DNA of 64,000 nt, from positions 992,001 through 1,056,000 of the forward strand of contig NZ_JBKINJ010000001.1 in the NCBI RefSeq assembly GCF_046602855.1. The letters run 5' to 3'. Of the stretch, positions 42,814-50,306 are shown one piece after another; within the stretch, counting starts at the first letter, position 1, and every line of letters starts with the position of its first letter. The notes under the pieces were generated by a model. That model ran no database searches. It saw nothing but the letters and a program-made list of their open reading frames with translations, and had not been told where the DNA came from. The position numbers were made by a program, and so were the translations under genes. Origin of the DNA: Gracilimonas sp046602855. Its GTDB lineage: Bacteria > Bacteroidota > Rhodothermia > Balneolales > Balneolaceae.

Positions 42814-43773
42814 TTATAAACTTAGGAGTGCTTTTCGCACAAATCCGTTGTGTTTTTTAAGTAGTGATCTTGATGTTTCGCAGTTGATATTACCAAGTTC
42901 CATGAGTAAAGCAGTTTTAACATGTCCCTCTGCCTCATTCAACAGTTCGGATGCACGATCATAATCAATGTCAGTAAAGATCATGAGAATTCTCTTGGCC
43001 CTCTCAACCAGTTTTTTATTTGTCAGCATAAGGTCTACCATTACGTTCTCGTAAACCTTTCCCTGCCTGATCATTGCTCCGGTTGTAAACATATTTAAAA
43101 CCATTTTTTGTGCTGTACCGCTTTTCATGCGAGTACTTCCCATCACAACTTCAGGTCCCACAGGAATATCGATCAAATGATCCACCTTCAAATCTATTTG
43201 ATCAGCAGGTACCGTAGTTACCAGGATGGTCTGACATCCCCGAGAGGCCGCTTCTTTTATTGCACCATGCACATATGGTGTACGTCCACTTGCAGCCAAA
43301 CCGCAAACAATATCCGGCGGTGCAACCTTAGCTTTTTCGATGTCCTGTGCGCCATTCTCTTCAAAATCCTCTGCCCCCTCTTGCGCCACGAACATGGCTT
43401 CATTACCCCCTGCAATAAATCCCTGAACCTGTTCAGGGGATGTGCCAAATGTCGGTGGACATTCAGCGGCATCTAAGACACCAAGTCGGCCACTTGTACC
43501 CGCACCAAAATAAAGCAAGCGCCCTCCCATTTGAAAAGCATCGGCAAGAAGATCAATCACAGCGGCTATCTCATCGAGCTTCTCCTGAATTTTAAAGGCA
43601 ACTGACCGGTCCTCATTATTAATGAGTGTTGCTATCTCCAAAGATGAAGCCAGGTCAACTTCTTTAGTGTTCGCATTTCTTTCTTCTGTTGAAAGTTTTT
43701 CAAGTTGTTTGAAAAGCTTTTGCTTACCAGCATCGGAACTCAAGTTACTTACTCCCTGCGGTTTTTCCACCAC
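42814..43773 (-). CDS. murQ: N-acetylmuramic acid 6-phosphate etherase
   Basis: A 319-residue peptidoglycan-recycling enzyme that removes the lactyl ether from MurNAc-6-phosphate. SIS-domain motifs are clear: LLYFGAGTSGRLGVLDAAEC, FIAGGNEAMF, GLAASGRTPYV and GPEVVMGSTRMKSGTAQK. Start is uncertain: GTG at 43773 overlaps the upstream gene by 25 bases, while a TTG at 43743 sits eight bases after a GGGAG site and would not overlap. Family length is satisfied either way. Confidence 0.93.
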   Translation of the reverse strand: MVEKPQGVSNLSSDAGKQKLFKQLEKLSTEERNANTKEVDLASSLEIATLINNEDRSVAFKIQEKLDEIAAVIDLLADAFQMGGRLLYFGAGTSGRLGVLDAAECPPTFGTSPEQVQGFIAGGNEAMFVAQEGAEDFEENGAQDIEKAKVAPPDIVCGLAASGRTPYVHGAIKEAASRGCQTILVTTVPADQIDLKVDHLIDIPVGPEVVMGSTRMKSGTAQKMVLNMFTTGAMIRQGKVYENVMVDLMLTNKKLVERAKRILMIFTDIDYDRASELLNEAEGHVKTALLMELGNINCETSRSLLKKHNGFVRKALLSL

Positions 43774-45242
43774 ATGCTTTCAGAGGACCCATTTAAGGTG
43801 CCAACTGACCCTGATTCTTCTTTTTCGTAGCCTTTCAATAGCGAAGCAGCGAGGGCTGCAACTTCTTGATCACCCATTTTATCCTGCATTTTTTCAGGTT
43901 CAAAGTGATCAGGCACAAAATGCGTATCATATCTGGCTTCAATAAAGGCAGGGTGATTCAGTGTAAATTCACAAAAAGGAATGGTTGTCTTACATCCTGC
44001 TATCTCATACTCATCAAGTGCTCTTAGCATTCGTTTTCTGGCCATTTCCCGATCCGGGCCATGGACACTCAGCTTAGAGATCATTGGGTCGTAGTTGATC
44101 GTGATCTGCTGTCCTTCTTCCACACCGGCATCCACACGAATACCGGAACCGGTTGGCACCCTGTGTTTTATCAGAAGGCCTGTACTAGGAAGGAAATTAT
44201 CAGCCGGATCTTCCGCATAAATACGACACTCGATAGCATGCCCGTTGATCTCAAGATCGTCCTGTTTGAATGGAAGCTCTTTTCCTTCGGCAACCAAAAT
44301 TTGCAGGGCCACCAGATCAACACCTGAGATCATCTCAGTTACAGGATGCTCCACCTGCAGACGAGTATTCATTTCCAGGAAGTAGAATTTCATGTGCTTA
44401 TCCACCAAAAATTCAATAGTTCCGGCACCGACATAATCGCAGGCTTTAGCTGCTTTTATAGCTGATTCAGCCATTTCAGCCCTAAGTTCATCAGTAAGTA
44501 GCGCACAGGGAGCTTCCTCAATTACTTTTTGATGTCGGCGTTGTACCGAACACTCTCTGTCAAACACATGCAATACATTTCCGTGTGTATCAGCCATGAT
44601 CTGAAACTCGACATGCCGTGGTTCCTCAAGGTACTTCTCTATATAAATACGATCGTCTCCAAATGCATTTTTAGCCTCAGATTTTGCCGCTTTGATACTG
44701 GCTTCAAATTCTTCTTTCTTGTGAACAATGCGCATACCTTTACCACCACCACCGGCAGCTGCTTTTACTAGAATTGGATAACCGATCTCATCAGCTACCT
44801 CACGTGCTTCCTCGATATCTTTGAGTTCGCTTTTCAAGCCTGGAGGCGTTGGTATGTTATGCTGGCTCATCAACTCACGGGCTTCTGTCTTATCACCCAT
44901 AAGAGTGATAGCTTTCGGCTCAGGACCTATAAATATCACCCCTTCTTTTTTACACCTCTCAGCAAAAGAAGCATTCTCACTTAGGAATCCATAGCCGGGA
45001 TGAATGGCATCGGCACCGGTTTGTTTTGCAGCATCAATGATCTTATCAATAACAAGGTAACTCTCTGAGGAAGCAGCTTCACCGATAAAAACAGATTCAT
45101 CCGCGTGCATTACATGTGGTGAATGAGCGTCGGGACGTGAATAGACAGCCACGGTTTCAATTCCTAATTCTTTACATGTATGAATAACTCTGAGTGCGAT
45201 CTCGCCGCGATTAGCAACTAATATTTTTTTGATTTCAGCCAT
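43749..45242 (-). CDS. accC: Biotin carboxylase subunit of acetyl-CoA/acyl-CoA carboxylase
   Basis: A 497-residue ATP-dependent enzyme that carboxylates biotin on a carrier protein. Biotin-carboxylase motifs: ANRGEIALRVIHTCKELGI at the N-terminus, the ATP-grasp glycine loop AAAGGGGKGMRIV near residue 160, EKYLEEPRHVEFQ, EMNTRLQVEHPVTE near residue 288 and the catalytic region RIYAEDP. It is about 45 residues longer than AccC of E. coli, ending in a polar tail with no biotin domain, a form common for acyl-CoA carboxylase alpha subunits with a separate carrier. No carrier gene is adjacent. Confidence 0.93.
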   Translation of the reverse strand: MAEIKKILVANRGEIALRVIHTCKELGIETVAVYSRPDAHSPHVMHADESVFIGEAASSESYLVIDKIIDAAKQTGADAIHPGYGFLSENASFAERCKKEGVIFIGPEPKAITLMGDKTEARELMSQHNIPTPPGLKSELKDIEEAREVADEIGYPILVKAAAGGGGKGMRIVHKKEEFEASIKAAKSEAKNAFGDDRIYIEKYLEEPRHVEFQIMADTHGNVLHVFDRECSVQRRHQKVIEEAPCALLTDELRAEMAESAIKAAKACDYVGAGTIEFLVDKHMKFYFLEMNTRLQVEHPVTEMISGVDLVALQILVAEGKELPFKQDDLEINGHAIECRIYAEDPADNFLPSTGLLIKHRVPTGSGIRVDAGVEEGQQITINYDPMISKLSVHGPDREMARKRMLRALDEYEIAGCKTTIPFCEFTLNHPAFIEARYDTHFVPDHFEPEKMQDKMGDQEVAALAASLLKGYEKEESGSVGTLNGSSESMWWKNRRE

Positions 45243-45310
45243 AAGATCCTGTTTAGAATTTTTATCTAATGATAGGACTTTACTGCAAGATTCTCCAAGT
45301 GAAAGCGAAA

Positions 45311-46285
45311 TTAACTGGCTGTTCTCATATCCATAAATATTCGCGGTAAGATAGACAGCTTTTCAGTGTAGTTTAGGTAGGCCCGATTATCAAATACATT
45401 ATAATCGTTCTCTTCGATCTTATTGAGGATTCGGCTGTAGTTATGTCTTGCCATACATACCGGTAATCTACTGTCACTGTTTAAAAGAGCAATGCCTTTA
45501 TCAGATCTTTCATAATATTTGCGGGCTCGATCGATCTGAAATTTCAGCATCTTTTTGAATTTATCATCCAGTTTTTTTGAAAATAAATCTTCTTCTGATA
45601 TTCCAAACTTTATCAGATCCTCCTGCGGAAGATAAATTCGGTCTCGGTCAAGATCCTCACCTACATCTCTCAGGATATTAGTAAGCTGCATAGCGATACC
45701 TAGGTCAACGGCGTATTTGAGAGCGTCTTTGTGCGTGTACCCAAATACTTCTGATGTCATTAAACCAACTACCGATGCCACTTTATAAGAGTAATCATAA
45801 ACTTCTTCAAAAGTTTCGAACCGGTCCTTGACAAGATCAGTCTTTACTCCATCCATCAACAAAAATGGTAATTCCATTGAGATGTGGTATTGTTTCAGTG
45901 TGTCTGAAAAGGCTGATAATATGGGATCGTCAACGATCTTTCCATCATACACGTCGATTAATCGCTGCTTAAAATGATCGAGTCTATCATCAATTTCGTC
46001 GATCGTGATCTTTTTGTCGTGAATAAGGTCTTCCGCTTCATCTACCAGGTCATCCAAATATCGGCATAGACCATATATAGCGAAGATACCTCGTTGTTTT
46101 TCATTGGGAAGAAAACGGGTAGCCATATAGAAGGTCTTTGCATGCTTCTTTGTAATAGAGCGGCAATGTGTGTATGCTTCCCTCAAAGACTCATCCTGAA
46201 CATCATCTATAACGGATGTGTGGAACGAGGTTTTCTCGTATAGTGGGCGAATTACGTGGTATGGATATCTGAGTAAATTTGTCAT
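45311..46285 (-). CDS. crtB: Phytoene/squalene synthase
   Basis: A 324-residue head-to-head prenyl synthase, probably the first committed step of carotenoid synthesis (two geranylgeranyl diphosphates to phytoene). Both Asp-rich motifs are visible: YLDDLVDEAED near residue 75 and LTNILRDVGEDLDRDRIYLP near residue 200. No other carotenoid gene is in the window, so squalene synthesis cannot be excluded from context. It is divergent from lacI. Confidence 0.88.
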   Translation of the reverse strand: MTNLLRYPYHVIRPLYEKTSFHTSVIDDVQDESLREAYTHCRSITKKHAKTFYMATRFLPNEKQRGIFAIYGLCRYLDDLVDEAEDLIHDKKITIDEIDDRLDHFKQRLIDVYDGKIVDDPILSAFSDTLKQYHISMELPFLLMDGVKTDLVKDRFETFEEVYDYSYKVASVVGLMTSEVFGYTHKDALKYAVDLGIAMQLTNILRDVGEDLDRDRIYLPQEDLIKFGISEEDLFSKKLDDKFKKMLKFQIDRARKYYERSDKGIALLNSDSRLPVCMARHNYSRILNKIEENDYNVFDNRAYLNYTEKLSILPRIFMDMRTAS

Positions 46286-46357
46286 AGTTGTACCATTTCA
46301 CCCTATAAAGCTCTTATTGGATGTAAATAGTTCCTGACTAAATTAAATTATTAAACT

Positions 46358-46371
46358 TATTAGCGCTAACA
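46358..46371. promoter_or_regulatory. Putative LacI-family operator
   Basis: TATTAGCGCTAACA contains the perfect palindrome TTAGCGCTAA with central CG, the form typical of LacI-family sites. It lies between crtB and lacI, about 115 bases before the lacI start, so autoregulation or control of crtB is possible. Confidence 0.5.
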
Positions 46372-46483
46372 TTTTAGATATTTGATGTTTATAATTGAAC
46401 CTTAAAATTGATTATCTTCTTAAGGTCGATAAGGGTAAAGTTATTAGCTTTTATATAAATTCCTATTAAATTTTTCAGGTATA

Positions 46484-47503
46484 ATGAATAAAAAAGTAAC
46501 AATTTATGAGGTTGCAAAAAAAGCAGAGGTTGCTATATCTACTGTTTCGAGGGTCCTGAATGGATCAGAAAATGTTTCTGACGCCACAAAAATCAAAGTG
46601 GATAAAGCGATCAAAGAATTAAATTTCAGGCCTCAGGTCAGTGCAAGAAAACTCGCGAGCAAGCAGCCTCAAATGCTCGCTATAGCCGTCCCATCCTTCA
46701 CCACTCCTTACTTCAATGAAGTTTTAAAGGGTGTCAAAGATGAGATCAAAAAAATGGACCTCGATATTATCCTTTATAATACAGGCTCTAAAAATCCTGA
46801 AGAAGGTGTTCAAAACTTTTTTGACCGTGGAACAGCAGATGCCGTAATACTTTTGTCTATTGATGTAAGTGATGATGTACATGAGCGACTTCAGGCTACC
46901 CAAACACCTGCCGTGCTCGTGAATTCCTCACACCCCTCTTACGATTATTTCATGCTTAATGATTATCAGGGTGGTTACATGGCTGGTGAACATCTCGTTA
47001 AACAGGGATTTGAGCGAATTGGGATGATACAGAGTATTGTTACATCAAATACCTCTAAAGAAAGACTAAGAGGATTTAAAGATGCTCTCAAAAACTATAT
47101 AATGACCATTGATGAAAATCTTTTCAAAAGTGGTGATACTACTAAGCATGGTGGTTTTACAGAGGAAGCAGGGTTTGAAGCTATTTACAAATTTGATAAG
47201 CAAGGGGATTTCCCTGATGCTATTTTTTGCTCTAATGACACACAGGCCGTAGGCGCTTTGTATGCCCTGTCAAAATTGGGTAAGAAGGTGCCTGACGATA
47301 TCGCTATCATGGGCTATGACAATATTAAATTGACCAAGTATCTGGACCTGACTACCGTAGATCAAAAGATGTATACGATCGGTGTTCAGGCGACTAAACG
47401 TCTGGCTGATATTATTAAAAAACCTGACGGTGAGTTGTATCAGACAACGATCAATCCTGTGTTAATTCAAAGAGGTTCAACCGAAAATAAAAACAAGAAG
47501 TGA
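46484..47503 (+). CDS. LacI-family transcriptional regulator
   Basis: A 339-residue DNA-binding repressor. The N-terminal helix-turn-helix and hinge are typical: TIYEVAKKAEVAISTVSRVL, then ARKLASKQP. The rest is a periplasmic-binding-protein-like effector domain with AIAVPSFTTPYFNEV, VNSSHPSYDY, AIFCSNDTQAVGALYAL and AIMGYDNIKLTKYLDLTTVD. Effector unknown. Its stop overlaps the GTG start of purC (GTGA), so the two are cotranslated; this could make it a purine-linked regulator, by analogy only. Confidence 0.92.
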   Translation: MNKKVTIYEVAKKAEVAISTVSRVLNGSENVSDATKIKVDKAIKELNFRPQVSARKLASKQPQMLAIAVPSFTTPYFNEVLKGVKDEIKKMDLDIILYNTGSKNPEEGVQNFFDRGTADAVILLSIDVSDDVHERLQATQTPAVLVNSSHPSYDYFMLNDYQGGYMAGEHLVKQGFERIGMIQSIVTSNTSKERLRGFKDALKNYIMTIDENLFKSGDTTKHGGFTEEAGFEAIYKFDKQGDFPDAIFCSNDTQAVGALYALSKLGKKVPDDIAIMGYDNIKLTKYLDLTTVDQKMYTIGVQATKRLADIIKKPDGELYQTTINPVLIQRGSTENKNKK

Positions 47504-48477
47504 ATTTAGATTTTCCAACTCAAGAAGCATTAACTCATTGTATTACTGACACTAACGTCCCAGGATTTCCTAAGCCGTATAAAGGAAAAGTCAGAGACGT
47601 TTATGTATTAGATTCCGACAAACTTGGTATTGTCGTTACCGATCGCATCTCGGCCTTCGATCATATTATGAAAGAGGCTATCCCGTTCAAGGGACAGATC
47701 CTTAACCAACTTGCAGCTTTTTCATTTGATAAGGTGAAGGATATTATAGCAACACATATCATCGATGTACCCCACCCTAACGTCACCATAGCCAAAAAAT
47801 GTGATACCATCCCGATTGAAGTGGTTATGCGCGGTTACCTGACAGGACATGCCTGGAGAGTTTATAAGTCCGGTAAACGACAAATATGTGGAGTTGATCT
47901 TCCTGAAGGACTTAAAGAACACGATAAGCTTCCTAATCCTATACTTACTCCGGCCACAAAAGCTCAGGAGGGTCACGATGAGGATATATCTGAAAAAGAG
48001 ATCCTAAGCAAAAAGATAGTATCTCCAGACCTATGGAATGACATCAAGGAAAAGGCCTTCATGTTATTTGAAAGGGGATCTCAGATAGCTGCCAAACAAG
48101 GGTTGATACTGGTTGATACCAAATATGAATTTGGATTGTATAACGGCCAACTTACCTTGATCGATGAGGTTCATACCACCGATTCATCCCGATACTTTTA
48201 TCTGAAAGGATACGAAGAACGTCAGGCCAAAGGCGATGAACAGAAACAACTCTCCAAAGAATTTTTACGCGAGTGGCTTATGGATAATCAATTTCAGGGA
48301 TTGGAGGGACAAGATTTACCGGATCTCCCTGATGATTTCAGAATAAAGGTCTTTGAACGTTATGCCGAATTGTTTGAGATGCTAACCGGGAGCACCTTTA
48401 AACCCCAATTGGAATCTAACCTGAACGATAAATTAGTATCAATTTTCAAAGATGCTCAAGGCCAATCTAAAACATAA
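47500..48477 (+). CDS. purC: SAICAR synthase
   Basis: A 325-residue enzyme of purine biosynthesis that joins CAIR and aspartate. Motifs: YKGKVRDVYVL near residue 25, TDRISAFDHIM near residue 47, VVMRGYLTGHAWRVYKSGK near residue 105, and LVDTKYEFG plus DEVHTTDSSRYF near residues 205-230. It is the longer eukaryote/Bacteroidota-like form rather than the 237-residue E. coli form. The GTG start overlaps lacI; the 3' end overlaps the cupin gene by 26 bases. Confidence 0.96.
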   Translation: MNLDFPTQEALTHCITDTNVPGFPKPYKGKVRDVYVLDSDKLGIVVTDRISAFDHIMKEAIPFKGQILNQLAAFSFDKVKDIIATHIIDVPHPNVTIAKKCDTIPIEVVMRGYLTGHAWRVYKSGKRQICGVDLPEGLKEHDKLPNPILTPATKAQEGHDEDISEKEILSKKIVSPDLWNDIKEKAFMLFERGSQIAAKQGLILVDTKYEFGLYNGQLTLIDEVHTTDSSRYFYLKGYEERQAKGDEQKQLSKEFLREWLMDNQFQGLEGQDLPDLPDDFRIKVFERYAELFEMLTGSTFKPQLESNLNDKLVSIFKDAQGQSKT

Positions 48478-48820
48478 ATTCGACCTGTTTGATGAATACT
48501 GGACACCTAAGATTGTCGCAGAATTTAACGATCAGTACGTAAAAATTGCCAAGCTTAAAGGGCAATTCATCTGGCATGATCATGAAAATGAAGACGAGTT
48601 ATTTTATATCGTTAAAGGCTCATTGCTGCTGAAATTCAGGGAAAGAAAGGATATTCAGTTAAATGAGGCCGACATGTACGTGGTACCTGCAGGCGTTGAT
48701 CATCTTCCTGTGGCAGAAGAAGAATGTTGGGTGATGCTTATAGAACCGAAGTCCACTCTACACACCGGTTCAACCAAAAATGAAAATTCAGTAGCTATAG
48801 AAGATCAGAAATGGATCTAA
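48452..48820 (+). CDS. Cupin-domain protein
   Basis: A 122-residue single-domain cupin. The first motif, WHDHENEDELFYIVKGSLLL, has two histidines and a glutamate; the second, DMYVVPAGVDHLPVAEEE, has one histidine. This arrangement can bind a metal. Members of this small group are of unknown function. It overlaps the end of purC and is followed six bases later by a membrane protein gene. Confidence 0.88.
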   Translation: MLKANLKHKFDLFDEYWTPKIVAEFNDQYVKIAKLKGQFIWHDHENEDELFYIVKGSLLLKFRERKDIQLNEADMYVVPAGVDHLPVAEEECWVMLIEPKSTLHTGSTKNENSVAIEDQKWI

Positions 48821-48826
48821 GGTATT

Positions 48827-49339
48827 ATGAGCGAGCATATTAACTTTAAAAGCATCAGGCCCCGAATTTACGTTGAGACATCACTATCTCCTGAAGAAGT
48901 GAATCAACGCATTCGCAAACAACTTAGGGATGATTGCTGCTTATGCAGCGGAGAATCAACCACGGGATATGCTACTATTTTTCCCCAGGAAGAGGATCAA
49001 CATTTCTGGTCGCCACAACTTACAATAACACTTGATGCTGAGGATCAGGAAAAAACTCGGGTTCGCGGCTTATATGGGCCAAAACCATCTGTTTGGACCA
49101 TGTTTGTTTTCTTCTATGCAGCAATAGGTTTCGCCGTTATGATCATTTCGATGATCGGACTATCCTATTGGTCGCTAGGTAAACCGGCGACTGTACTATG
49201 GCTTGTTCCGGTACTGATACTCGTTTTTCTTAGCCTCTATTTGGTAGCCTATTTTGGGCAGAGACTTGGCCACAAGCAAATGACTAATATACATCGCTTC
49301 CTGGAGCGCTGCCTTGACGAAGAAGTTGAGCATTTCTGA
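48827..49339 (+). CDS. Membrane protein of unknown function
   Basis: A 170-residue protein with a soluble N-terminal half (residues 1-95, with CCLCSGE near residue 37 and YATIFPQEEDQHFWSPQLTI) and two membrane helices (MFVFFYAAIGFAVMIISMIG; LWLVPVLILVFLSLYLVAYF). The soluble C-terminus is short. I do not recognise a named family. It ends the lacI-purC-cupin run and its stop abuts that of metF, which is convergent. Confidence 0.72.
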   Translation: MSEHINFKSIRPRIYVETSLSPEEVNQRIRKQLRDDCCLCSGESTTGYATIFPQEEDQHFWSPQLTITLDAEDQEKTRVRGLYGPKPSVWTMFVFFYAAIGFAVMIISMIGLSYWSLGKPATVLWLVPVLILVFLSLYLVAYFGQRLGHKQMTNIHRFLERCLDEEVEHF

Positions 49340-50296
49340 TCAAAATAACTCTTTAGCTACTTCATAAACGGAAGCTGATTTACCCATTGAATAATAATGC
49401 AGACTGGGAACACCAAATTCCATCAGTTCTTTTGACTGAGTAATAGCCCATTCAATGCCCACTTTTCGTACCTGCTCGCTATTATCACACTTTTCCAGCT
49501 CACGGGTGAGTTCCATCGGTAGGTCAACATGAAATAATTGCGGAAGTATTGTTAATTGTTTGATTGATGTAAATGGCTTCAGTCCGGGAACAATAGGAAG
49601 TGTGATCCCGTTTTCTCTACATTGTTTCACGAAATCAAAATAACATTGATTGTCAAAGAACATCTGAGTGACTATATAATGGGCGCCTTTTTCCTGTTTT
49701 AGCTTCAGATACTTCAGATCGGTTTGCATATTGGGTGCTGCAAAATGTTTTTCTGGGTATCCTGCCACACCGATACAAAAATCAGAAGGTTTGGCATTTT
49801 CAAGTTCTTCATCCAGGTACACACCATTGTTCAACTCGACCACTTGCTCTATCAACTCAGAGGCGTAAGCATGGCCATCCGGTTCAGGAATAAACTCTCT
49901 TTCCGGTTTACGTGTATCACCCTGAATAAGCAATACGTTGTCGATCCCCAAAAAATTAAGGTCAATAAGTGCATTTTCAGTATCCTCCTTAGTGAATCCC
50001 CCACAGATAATATGAGGTACGGCGTCTACTTTATAGTGATTTTGGATAGCTGCACAAATACCAACCGTCCCGGGGCGTTTACGCACGGTCTTTCTCTCCA
50101 AAAGTCCATTTTCTCGTTTTTTGTATACATATTCTTCCCTGTGATAAGTCACATCCACGAACGGTGGGTTAAACTCCATCAGCGGATCCATATGATCAAA
50201 TAATGAACGAATATTTTGCCCTTTAAGTGGTGGAAGCACTTCAAATGAGAATAATGTATTGCCGTCAGCTTTATTTATATGCTCAGTAACTTTCAT
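49340..50296 (-). CDS. metF: 5,10-methylenetetrahydrofolate reductase
   Basis: A 318-residue flavoprotein that makes 5-methyltetrahydrofolate, the methyl donor of MetH. TIM-barrel motifs: FSFEVLPPLKG near the N-terminus, FVDVTYHREE, GICAAIQNHYKVDAVPHIIC, NVLLIQGD, GVAGYPEKH and YIVTQMFFDN. Last gene of the metH operon, ten bases after the metH C-part. Likely controlled by the SAM riboswitch at the head of the operon. Confidence 0.95.
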   Translation of the reverse strand: MKVTEHINKADGNTLFSFEVLPPLKGQNIRSLFDHMDPLMEFNPPFVDVTYHREEYVYKKRENGLLERKTVRKRPGTVGICAAIQNHYKVDAVPHIICGGFTKEDTENALIDLNFLGIDNVLLIQGDTRKPEREFIPEPDGHAYASELIEQVVELNNGVYLDEELENAKPSDFCIGVAGYPEKHFAAPNMQTDLKYLKLKQEKGAHYIVTQMFFDNQCYFDFVKQCRENGITLPIVPGLKPFTSIKQLTILPQLFHVDLPMELTRELEKCDNSEQVRKVGIEWAITQSKELMEFGVPSLHYYSMGKSASVYEVAKELF

Positions 50297-50306
50297 TTTA
50301 ACCTGA

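Noticed and set aside
49724..50203. 159-codon plus-strand frame
   Set aside because: Antisense to metF; translation is rich in Cys, Phe and His and matches nothing.
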